Positions 1 through 6,999 of a DNA stretch of 15,000 bases are shown here, piece by piece. The position numbers and the translations under genes are program-made. The notes beneath the pieces were generated by a model. That model was not told where the DNA came from. It was given only the letters and a program-made list of their open reading frames with translations, and made no database searches. Origin of the DNA: Symbiodinium natans (Eukaryota > Sar > Dinophyceae > Suessiales > Symbiodiniaceae); the NCBI GenBank assembly GCA_905221605.1, contig CAJNDS010002212.1, positions 40,001 through 55,000 on the forward strand, written 5' to 3'. Every line of letters begins with the position of its first letter. Position 1 is the first letter of the stretch.

Positions 1-95
1 AGACAGAACCGAACTGGAGGACCAAGACTTTCAGCACATAGTGGCTTCCGCATAATCCGAAATACTTCTCCTTGAATGCGGGCATGGCGGGGACC
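1..95 (-). CDS. Exon of membrane protein gene, runs off left edge
   Basis: The frame reads MPAFKEKYFGLCGSHYVLKV and then LVLQFGSV, open to the first base of the window. It continues the membrane protein downstream of the 157-301 exon. The start is placed after TTATTTCGTAG (96-106); an alternative acceptor is ATTCAAG, which gives phase 0 at EKYFGLCG. The Met shown need not be a start codon. Confidence 0.5.
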
Positions 96-3000
96 CTACG
101 AAATAAGATCCTTCACAATCCACGCTGTCCGACGCTGTCCCTCTTCGTTGCCTCACATATGAGAGGGATGTACAGGGTGCGGATCCAAGGGACGTAGATT
201 ACTTGGGTCGGCTTGGCTCGCTTCTTGCTCCCGGTGGCGGGAAGCAGCTCCCAGGCAAAGACCTGCACCAAAATGGCGTAGGGCAAGGACAGCAAGATAG
301 CCTGGTCAAGGCCGCAGGCTCTTCCTTGCTCTGAGGACTGCAGACCTCCTATCTTATATACGCCTTTGGACTGTGCACAGCGGGCAAAAGCACCAGAAAT
401 GGCATTGCGGCTCGCAAGACCACCCCACTGCTGCCTGCCCCCAGCTCTCGCGGTCTGAAGCTGTGGCATCCAGCACAAACGTGGCTTCCAGCAGAATGCC
501 GGGCAACTTCTTGCGCCACCTGCAGCGTTTTCAATAATACGGCACTCTTTCTGCAGGCATCCTGATAATGACTCTTTCTCTCTCGCTCTCCTTTCTCTGA
601 CTCTGACACAGCTCTCCTGGCGGGGGCGTAGCGGACGAAGTACTGGACCGCGAAGAAGAGCGCGACCAGCAGAGCCACGACTCGCAGAAAGGTGGTCACG
701 GCAATCACCGAGCGCGGTGGCCGGGGTTCCCACAACCTGACGGAGCAAGATCGAGCACGGAGTGCAGATACAAGTATGTGAAAGTGAGTGAAGCCTAACG
801 TGTGCTGGAAGCCCGGCAAAACAACGCTTGTTGCTGGGCTTGTTTTTTTGTGCAGCTGTGCTTTTGGGCCCGCCCTCGCCTCCGCGACGTCTCCCACGTC
901 CGCGGCTTCACCTCGTCCAAGAGACCGAAGGAGTCGGCCAGCCGGTACATGTCAGTCATGTCAGCCTGAAGCCTGGATCTGATATATCTGATGCTCCGTT
1001 TCTTTAGTAGTGCAACGTGCCGTCGCAACACAAAACGCCGGAGTATGCCGCAGCATGACGTTTTGTTTGGTCAATGACCCATAAAACGAAATGTCCACTC
1101 CCACCCCTCCGATGTCCTAGCCAAGGATGCGTCGAGCAGGAAGATGGACGCCAAATAGCCCTGGTGCGAGACGACGACCTGCATGCGTCAGCCCCCAATT
1201 CAACTGCTGCCTTCGTTATACCCGGCGCGTTGCGGCCAAGAACGGCCAAGACAAGTGCAATGTTCCGTCGTGTTGTGACTCGCCTGGCAGCACTTGCGGC
1301 TGCTGAGCGTGGCGAAGCCATCATGCAAGGCAACCAGCTCAAAGTACCCGCAGCTTTCTTTGTGCACGAGCCGCGCCTGAAGACTCGCTCGCAGCTTGCG
1401 CGGCAATTCTGCAACCATCGGCAACCCGTACGCAAGGCTTATGCAACCCTGGCCTTCAGGGCTGCCAGCGCTGTCTGCACCTGCGACATGTCCTTGCAGT
1501 TCACCTCGCAGCTCAGGAGGTCCACCAGCCCCTGCGGCCCTCAGTCCGAAACAGCACTAGCTATACATCCCTTCTCTGCGATCTTCAGCGCCCCGCATGG
1601 GTTCCGGGACACATGTTCCAGCCAAGCCGCGCTGCCGATCTTCCGATCTGAGGTCCGTCAAGAGCCGGATCTTCGCCGGCGTGGCGGGAGCCGGAAGATC
1701 GGCCAAAGCCTCACGCACCGTTGACCTGAAGCAGGGTGCTGACGCGGTGCTGATGTGGTGCTGACGTGTCGGACGAGTCTGGGCCCGGCCCCGCCAGGAT
1801 TCGCCAAGCGGCTCCAAGTGCGGCAAATGGCGCCTCGCCTCGCAGTAGAGGTGGCTCCTCGGGTGAAGACTTCAGCGTGCCACAAAAAAGATGGACACAG
1901 CACCACAGCAGATAACAATATTTATGTATGCTGACCAAGACCAGACTGCCAAGGCTCAGATCTGCCGATGCCTGCTGAAGTGAAACGCTTCCATAGCTCT
2001 CGAGACCCTCATCAGCCTCTGTCAGTGTGGACGGGCCGAGAAGGCGCACGGCCCCTTCCTCCTCTGCTTCTCCCGCGCGCTTTGCCTCAAGCACCTCGCA
2101 GCCGGGTACAGTACTTGAGGCATCAAGTGGCTCGAACTCGTGACAAACTTCGACTGCAGATCCCGTTTTTGAAGGCCAGGCGCCGCAGAGTAGCTGGCTT
2201 CCGTGGATAGAGCCACTTGCCGAGCAACTCGCTGCAAACGATCGAACTGCCTCCATGTCCATGCCAAGCTGCCTTGGGTGGTTGTAAACTCCTGCAGCCC
2301 GTGTGCTCAAACACCACTTCTGTGAATATTGCGCTGTGATCCAAAAGGGTCAGTATATGAGGATGTTAGTTCAAGAAAAGACGCCCAAGGCTGCCGCCGA
2401 AAGCGCAGCAACGAAGCAGTCTGTGGAGCTGGGCGAATTCGAATCAGAGAAGGACCTGATCACCGGCCAGACAGCCACGGCGTACCTGGAAAAGAACAAC
2501 GCGAGAAGACAACGCCAAAGACGATGTCTCCATGATGGGCTGCAAAACCGTAGTCCCTGCAAGGCATATAAGCGCGGATGCACAACAGCTCACAGGCCGG
2601 AGGGCATGGAGAGGAGCATGGCCAGAAGAGCGGCCCGGCTCTCCATCTCGGCGGCGGCCTGCGCGAAGAAGAGCAGCATCAGCTCCAGCCAGCGCCAAGC
2701 CTCGGCGCCGCTTGGCCCGAGTGTGCCAGAGGCCCTCCCTCCACTGTTTAATCGCTGAGGTGAAAAAACATCCTGCGCCGAGCGGCCGTGAGGCAACGGG
2801 ACATGACCACCCGGGCACGGCCGCGCAGGCGATGCTGCTGGCAGAAGCCCTGGAGGTTCTCGTGGAAGGTGGCGCAGCCCGGGTGGCTGCAGGGGAAAGG
2901 CAGCGCGTCCTTTTTGACAGAAGCTAAAACTTGCAACTCAAGCCGACTCAAGCCCCTCGAAAGACAGTGAGGCGTGCAGATAGCACGTCTGGTATAGCGC

Positions 3001-3577
3001 AGAAAAAAAGATACTTCATATCTCAGTGCCTTTCAGAGTGAAGAGCCAAAAAGCCCGTCAGAGCTCAACATCGCGTGGGCGGTCCTCGAGCGCCGTGCCC
3101 TGCAGCCCGCAGCTTCCCGCATTTTGCAGCACGGGACCTGAATTCTGCGGATTAAAAAAAATGAAGACTTCACTCGTCTCTGGCCGCTTTACTACAGCAG
3201 CAAGAGGCGTTCGAAGTTCGGAGGCTCTTGCTGTGAGGTTCAACATCTCAAGCAAGGCGCTCGAAGTTTTCGAGTGTGGGCTCGGAAAGGCTGGCTCCCC
3301 ACAATTCTCCTCCGGGAGCTTCCGTGCTTCTTCCTCCCTCATGTCGTTTCACAGAACCCTCCTTCCGAAACATCGCCGGGTTGCGTAGGTTATAGATGTG
3401 GACTGAACATAACTCATGTCAAGCCCGGTCATGCAATTTTTGATGCTGCAATGTGCTCCGGCTTGTCTGATGCCCGGTGCCTGGGCCACCGGCTTGCCTC
3501 GCCAGGGCCTCTCTGCGCCCTGAGAGCCCACAAAATTTCACTGATCTCTCGATGGGGCTCTCATTGTCGTATCTTTA

Positions 3578-3611
<34 letters not shown>

Positions 3612-3837
3612 GGAGGGGGGTGATGTCCTGAAGGGCTTTTGGTGCAGGACGGTCGCAGGGATTCCCGGGCCTCGATGTGAATCCAGGCGTCCAGGCGCCG
3701 CCAGCGAAGGCGACTCAGGCGCTGCGCCGCGTCGTACCTCGCACTCCGGGCTCCCGAGTGCCCACTTCTCCAACGATGCTTTAAAGGAAGCGAATGTATG
3801 ATGATGATGATGATGATGGTGATGATGGCGATGATGG

Positions 3838-3868
<31 letters not shown>

Positions 3869-3873
3869 GGTGA

Positions 3874-3924
<51 letters not shown>

Positions 3925-5083
3925 GTACGGAAAGCTGGCGGGATACTTATACATACAACTATACGCAGCCCATGCCGAGAGCGTGCACACGGTGAGGAGA
4001 TTTGAGGAGCCAACATTGTGGAAATGCATGTCCGCAGATTTCTGCAGTCTCGAGGTGCATCTGCTGCTTGGTCTCGGGAGGGACGTTGGGGCAGCCGCTG
4101 AGGTGCAGCACCAGCTCTTCCACGCGCAATGCGGCAAGGGCCCTGCTCATGGAGCCCAGCTGCTGCAGGGACCTTAGTGTAAGGTTTGAAGTTTACATCT
4201 GGCAAGCTCCTCAAAAAAATCAACACAGGCATACGAGATCCCATGAACACGGTGGAGGGTTCGAACAAGGAGGCCGTCGCGTCGCTGTTCGTCGCTCACA
4301 TCTTGGCCGGGCGGCGGGAGGTTCGCGAACCAAAGGTGCAGTAGCTGCAGCCGGGGCGTCAGGGCTGCACACAAGCCTGAGGCATCGCGAAGGCTGGACC
4401 CGGTGAAGCGCAGCACCAGCTCCGTCAACGAGGGCATCTCAGAGGGGCACCAGGACAGCAGCCGAACATCTAGCTGAACACGTGTAACTAGCACGAGGGT
4501 GAGATGAAGATGGATGGAGCACAACACCTAAGATGAAAAGTACTGTGCCGCGCCTCCGGGAATTCGAGCTTCTGGATGGCGGTGAAGCCCAGGTCCAGCC
4601 GAAGAACCGACAGCCTTCCGAGCAGAGAAAACACAAGAACTAAATTGTTGCGCTATAATATGCCCATCCATGTCTTCTCGGCCAGCACTGGCGCTCATGA
4701 ACAGATGCGTGAGCACAAAATCACCTGGCCTCGGCAGCGCCTGTAGGAGCATCTGGGCCTCCAGGTCGCGGAAGGCGCGGCAGCCCGTGAAGGACAGCTG
4801 CACCACCCTCCGGTCCAGGTCGGCTGCCAGAGCCTCCAGCAGCCTCGTGCGTACTTCAGAAGGATAAAGCTGCCAATGAGAATGAGCTGGGGCAGCAAAG
4901 GCGGCTGCGTGAGCGACGTATCAAGTTGTTGAGATTTGAGGCAACTAACTGCAAGACTACAAAGACCCCTGAAAATTATATTTGACCCTCAAGGCCTGTA
5001 AGCCCAAATGTCCCAACCACGACCCAGGCTGAGGCTGAGGGCCCTCTCTGTACCCTTAAGAGATGTGTGTGTGTGTGTGTGTT

Positions 5084-5147
<64 letters not shown>

Positions 5148-5247
5148 TAGAAAACCGCGCCAGGTGCCTGGACGTGTCCTCCCCCTGCACCAGCGCCCCA
5201 AAGAGCGCGGCCAAGGCGAAGTGCGAGGCCAAGGATCGGTTCCTCGT
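1..5247 (-). CDS. Multi-exon LRR / multi-pass membrane protein gene(s), 3' end outside window
   Basis: This gene-level call groups the minus-strand exons from 5247 down to 1. The 5' part (exons between 5247 and 4085) has leucine-rich repeats. The 3' part (736 to 1) has at least three hydrophobic segments followed by basic residues, which suggests a multi-pass membrane protein. Between them are candidate exons at 2.3-2.9 kb, about 1.7 kb, and 0.9-2.15 kb. Large LRR proteins with membrane domains are common in protists, so one gene is possible. However, the exon support between 2.9 and 4.08 kb is weak, and a gene boundary there cannot be excluded. I do not recognise a named family. The first exon is not identified. 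Confidence 0.5.
157..301 (-). CDS. Exon encoding a second membrane segment
   Basis: The frame reads AILLSLPYAILVQVFAWELL, then PATGSKKRAKPTQVIYVPW and IRTLYIPLICE. It has a hydrophobic helix, a basic loop and a second aromatic/hydrophobic segment. The acceptor is TTGACCAG; the donor is GTGAGG at 151-156, or GCAACG six bases further. I recognise the general character of a protist multi-pass membrane protein, not a named family. Confidence 0.55.
608..736 (-). CDS. Exon encoding a transmembrane segment
   Basis: After acceptor GCTCCGTCAG the frame reads LWEPRPPRSVIAVTTFLR, then VVALLVALFFAVQYFVRY and APARRAV. That is a hydrophobic run of about 20 residues between basic flanks, typical of a membrane-spanning helix with an Arg-rich cytosolic edge. 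The donor is near 607 (GTCAGA) and is not certain. Phase with the upstream exon does not match as drawn. Confidence 0.55.
912..965 (-). CDS. Exon ADMTDMYRLADSFGLLDE
   Basis: Eighteen codons in phase 0 lie between acceptor GGCTTCAG and a strong donor (GAG before GTGAAG). The product is amphipathic. It joins in phase to the two upstream exons at 1122-1178 and 1284-1376. Confidence 0.5.
1122..1178 (-). CDS. Exon VVVSHQGYLASIFLLDASL
   Basis: Nineteen codons in phase 0 lie between acceptor GCATGCAG and a GC donor (GCTAGG). The product is hydrophobic (SHQGYLASIFLLDASL). It is short, but the phase agreement with both neighbours raises confidence. Confidence 0.45.
1284..1376 (-). CDS. Exon ARLVHKESCGYFELVALHDG
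   Basis: The exon has 31 codons in phase 0 at both ends, acceptor GAGTCTTCAG and a GC donor with otherwise perfect consensus (CCAG before GCGAGT). The product is ARLVHKESCGYFELVALHDG and then FATLSSRKCCQ. It chains in phase 0 with the exons at 1122-1178 and 912-965. The plus-strand frame here is longer but is a shadow without splice or start support. Confidence 0.5.
1560..1725 (-). CDS. Candidate exon STVREALADLP
   Basis: Acceptor CACCCTGCTTCAG precedes a frame reading STVREALADLPAPATPAKI and RLLTDLRSEDRQRG. The 3' boundary is unknown. Phase does not fit the neighbours as drawn (it needs two bases from the previous exon), so either a boundary is wrong or this is not an exon. Confidence 0.3.
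1936..2153 (-). CDS. Exon of the minus-strand gene, acidic segment
   Basis: Between acceptor CTGCAG and donor GTCAGC there are 72 full codons, ending in phase 0. The product includes EVCHEFEPLDASSTVPG, then EVLEAKRAGEAEEEGAVRLL and EADEGLESYGSVSLQQ. It is acidic with no recognised domain and probably a cytosolic linker. The clean fit of frame and both splice sites is the main support. Confidence 0.5.
2370..2485 (-). CDS. Candidate exon after a strong acceptor
   Basis: A very strong acceptor (GTTGTTCTTTTCCAG) lies at 2486-2500 on the minus strand. Of the three frames after it, two close within 14 codons. The third runs YAVAVWPVIRSFSDSNSPSS and on through AALSAAALGV to a TGA at about 2370. The function is unknown. 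The opposite strand also has an open frame here, but it has no comparable splice signals. Confidence 0.4.
2593..2760 (-). CDS. Candidate exon, hydrophobic (WLELMLLFFAQAAAEM)
   Basis: The minus frame reads AEAWRWLELMLLFFAQAAAE, then MESRAALLAMLLSMPSGL before a TGA at 2590-2592. It is hydrophobic and helical. Whether the TGA is used or a donor lies before it cannot be told. No motif is recognised, and a compositional shadow is possible because the other minus frame is also open. Confidence 0.3.
2810..2900 (-). CDS. Candidate exon with Cys/His zinc-binding-like motif
   Basis: One frame reads CSHPGCATFHENLQGFCQQH, giving a C-x4-C-x10-C-x3 spacing ending in His, as in small treble-clef-like zinc sites. 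A strong acceptor (TTTCCCCTGCAG) falls within the codons for the first Cys-Ser. If it is used, the first Cys must come from another exon. The GTGGTC donor near 2,811 is one possible end. The fold is inferred from spacing alone. Confidence 0.4.
3581..3609. repeat. (TA)n microsatellite
   Basis: Fourteen uninterrupted TA units, then a G-rich stretch (GGGGAGGGGGG). It lies in the poorly supported part of the left minus-strand gene and is probably intronic or intergenic. Confidence 0.95.
3797..3921. repeat. Compound (TGA)n / TGG-CGA interrupted / (AT)n microsatellite
   Basis: About 78 bases of TGA units, interrupted regularly by GGTGA and GGCGA variants, run directly into about 45 bases of AT. 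Open frames through it (poly-Met, poly-His) are low-complexity artefacts. Confidence 0.95.
4085..4162 (-). CDS. LRR exon 4 (VEELVLHLSGC)
   Basis: From acceptor CCCTGCAG the frame reads QLGSMSRALAALRVEELVLH and then LSGCPN, with a GT donor (GTCCCT) in phase 0. VEELVLHLSGC is a further LRR strand. The frame remains open for about 35 more codons, so the 3' end could lie farther downstream. Confidence 0.6.
4300..4437 (-). CDS. LRR exon 3 (LTELVLRFTGSSL)
   Basis: Exactly 46 codons lie between acceptor CCTCTGAG and a strong donor GTGAGC, phase 0 at both ends. The product has two LRR strands: LTELVLRFTGSSLRDASGL and LQLLHLWFANLPPPG. Spacing of about 26 residues between the strands fits LRR units. 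Confidence 0.7.
4554..4614 (-). CDS. LRR exon 2 (LSVLRLDLGF)
   Basis: The exon encodes LSVLRLDLGFTAIQKLEF, a classic LRR strand-turn (L-x-x-L-x-L). The acceptor is CGGAAG and the donor is GC type (GGAG before GCGCGG), leaving phase 0. It joins in frame to the next LRR exon. Confidence 0.6.
4725..4869 (-). CDS. LRR exon 1 (LLEALAADLDRRVVQLSF)
   Basis: A pyrimidine-rich stretch and GGCAG form a good acceptor at 4870. The frame then reads LYPSEVRTRLLEALAADL, followed by VVQLSFTGCRAFRDLEAQ and LLQALPR. VVQLSFTGC is an LRR strand (L-x-L-x-x-x-x-C). The donor may be GTGATT (after CCAG) or GC at GCCAGG; the second gives the phase needed to reach LSVLRLDLGF in the next exon, so the end may be about four bases earlier. 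Confidence 0.65.
5062..5145. repeat. (GT)n-T12-G52 composite tract
   Basis: A GT repeat (about 5064-5081) passes into 12 T (5082-5093) and then 52 consecutive G (5094-5145). It lies in or beside the intron between the candidate exon at 5191-5247 and the first LRR exon. Poly-Gly and poly-Pro frames across it are artefacts. Confidence 0.95.
5191..5247 (-). CDS. Candidate exon just upstream of LRR exons
   Basis: The frame reads TRNRSLASHFALAALFGAL, 19 codons, between acceptor ACCTTTAAG and donor GTGCAG. It joins in phase 0 to the next exon (LYPSEVRTRLL). It is helical and hydrophobic and could be the cap of the LRR domain. The same frame stays open farther, through the region next to the G homopolymer (which would give poly-Pro), so the donor is an inference. 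Confidence 0.4.
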
Positions 5248-5252
5248 CTTAA

Positions 5253-5299
5253 AGGTAGAGGGTTCAGGTTTATAGGGTCTTAGGGTTTTCAGTTTAGGG
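5253..5299 (+). repeat. Degenerate telomere-like tract
   Basis: It contains scattered AGGGTT, TATAGGG, TTAGGG and TTTAGGG units, clearly decayed. It is the only such tract left of 8.4 kb. Confidence 0.6.
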
Positions 5300-5620
5300 A
5301 CATCATCTATAATTACTGGATCTATGTGCAGCAGACTCATGGGAGTTGAAGCACTTGCTGAGTCAGAATTGTCGACGTCTATGCTGCTTCCCAGGATCGT
5401 TTTGCTTGATGGCTCGGAAGGTATGTCGGTTTGTGCTTATGCGCAAAATGGCTATATGCCAATGGTGAGTTACTGAGTGCTGAGTACAGAAACGCTTTGA
5501 CTTTTCTTGACGCCGCAGTTCCTCAGGCCCGCTTATGAAAATCCGAGCTGCACTGCGTTTGAAGTTGGGATGGCAGCTGGAACAGGCTTCTTCGAAGAGC
5601 GACTGGAGGGGGCAGTGTTT

Positions 5621-5800
5621 AAGTGAAGCACGCAGAACCGCAGCGCTCGAACGCACTCTCTAAAAGTGTAACAAGCGCATCACAAAGGTATTTGGTGATG
5701 CTCTTCACGTCTGTAGGGTGGCCTGCGTTGACGCTTGGGCGGGCGATGCTCGTCAGAATGGCCCGCTTGTGCTTGCTCCGCAAAGGCGTGGCGCCGCAAT
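5621..5800 (-). CDS. Weak exon or remnant, LTSIARPSVNAGHPTDVKS
   Basis: A minus frame of about 60 codons reads CGATPLRSKHKRAILTSIAR, then GHPTDVKSITKYLCDALVTL, ending at TAA (5621-5623). The composition is protein-like. No clear splice acceptor precedes it (a TGA lies just upstream in frame). A neighbouring minus frame just below (SLFEEACSSCHPNFKRSAA, about 5,500-5,600) is also protein-like, so this may be a frameshifted remnant. Confidence 0.25.
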
Positions 5801-6436
5801 GTTCACGTCAAGGCCCTAGACACGGCGTCAAGGTGTGTTAAGCTGTCCGCTGCTCAGAAGGCTTGATTATAGAACTCTGAAGCACGCTCATGAAGGTAAG
5901 GACGCGCGAGTAGCAGCATGAGGGTAAAACACCCCGAATTGTATAAGATATACAAGTTCTGTAATGAGCACGTACGTAGCACAGCAAAGAACAACCAACA
6001 GCGGCAATAAAAGAAGTTCCTACCCGGCGCCTTCGCAGTATCATGGTGGGAAAAATTGCTTCCCGCGTTGACTTGGCAAAAGAAGCCGAGCAGGGGCATC
6101 AAGCACCTGACTTCCGGACGCCCAAAGCACGACAGATGCGCCCGAAGGACTTGCACGGCGAAGCACGAAATGATTCAAACAATGTTTCGATGGCAAGAAT
6201 CTCCAGGGCCAACCCTGAGACTTCTCAAGCCACTGTGGTGCATCGACACTCCGGTCCCGGGCGCCGGCAATGCTCTTGCTCGGCGAAGCCATCTGTGATC
6301 CGGCGCCTCCGGCTCCAAAATGTCCCCAAAAAGTCTCAGATGCCCCCTCAAAAACCCCAAAATTAAAGCAATATGCACAGCTGGGGACTATAACAGCAAA
6401 CGGCGACGTCCCCAAGCGCGAGCTCCCGAATTTCAC

Positions 6437-6520
6437 CCGCTTCTAAGTGCCTCCTTGAACTCGTCGTTGGGCGGCCACATCCAGCAGGAGGCGGCTGGTC
6501 CCAGCATCTCGCTCGCTGAC
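6437..6520 (-). CDS. Candidate exon SEMLGPAASCWMWPPNDEF
   Basis: Acceptor TTGCCCCTGCTTAG and donor GTGAAA enclose 84 bases in one open frame: SASEMLGPAASCWMWPPNDE and FKEALRSG. It lies just downstream of the broken YWICAYANNQ copy on the same strand and may belong to it. No function is recognised. Confidence 0.35.
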
Positions 6521-6580
6521 CTAAGCAGGGGCAAGTTGAGATGTCTTGAGGCATGTTTCATTTTTGGCAAAGCTCGGATT

Positions 6581-6935
6581 TCAGTGGCTCCAGTAGCTCA
6601 GTAGCTTCAGGCTGCATGCCGAGGCCATATATGTATGATCTTGGGGCCCGACCACGATGCTTTCTTCGAAAGAAGCACAGATGCGTGGAACGGCGTTGCA
6701 TCAGAATCGAGGATCAAGGACCCACCGATGCATAGCTCATGGCCTGTTAAAACGAGGTCTTGCGGGGGTTCGCCACGATCTCGGATGTCGTGCTGATTGT
6801 TGGCATAGGCACAGATCCAGTACGCTGTCTGAGAGATGTCAAGACCTCAAGCTGCGGCTTGCGAAGGACAGGCGACAAAATCCACGACCGGCTCGAGCCA
6901 GGCGTTGTGACACGAACCAAACCGGTCGGTGTTCA
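6581..6935 (-). pseudogene. Broken copy of a YWICAYANNQ-motif protein gene
   Basis: Pieces of one protein family appear in successive minus frames: VWFVSQ (about 6900-6920), WLEPVVDFVAC, an in-frame TGA, then DISQTAYWICAYANNQHDI with GSLILDSDATPF, and after a frame change RICASFEESIVV. I recall from protist, especially dinoflagellate, genomes a large family of unnamed function with FVSHxW...EPxxDF, YWxCAYANNQ, xVLDxxxxPFxRxWCxFEE in this order. That is from memory, not a search. The motif order is intact, but at least two frameshifts and one stop break it. No intron would fit at these positions, so it is probably a pseudogene; assembly errors are the alternative. Confidence 0.6.
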
Positions 6936-6999
6936 TCCGCCTGGTGGCAATTCGTTCTACGGAGCTGCAGCCAGTCCCCCCATGCGTCCGCTTGGTACC

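Noticed and set aside
271-292. GCCATTTTGG on the minus strand, like part of the dinoflagellate spliced leader
   Set aside because: It lies inside an exon encoding LPYAILVQVF, so the match is explained by coding sequence.
1634-1703. 12-base inverted repeat GCCGATCTTCCG / CGGAAGATCGGC, and partial likeness to a sequencing adapter (AGATCGGAAGA)
   Set aside because: The repeat is short with a 46-base loop; the adapter match breaks after 11 bases and lies in a protein-like frame, so neither is convincing.
1074-1724. Long plus-strand frame (216 codons)
   Set aside because: No recognised motif, and three minus-strand exons with matching phases and good splice sites lie within it; it is a shadow of GC-rich coding sequence.
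2303-2758. Plus-strand frame rich in Glu and Lys
   Set aside because: It looks protein-like, but the minus strand has a very strong acceptor (GTTCTTTTCCAG) followed by the only long open frame; no plus-strand splice or start support was seen.
3561-4268. Minus-strand frame with poly-His and Ile-Tyr repeats
   Set aside because: Produced by the TGA and AT microsatellites; not a His-rich metal-binding protein.
5008-5340. Poly-Gly and poly-Pro frames around the G homopolymer
   Set aside because: Homopolymer artefacts; only the part at 5191-5247 is kept as a candidate exon.
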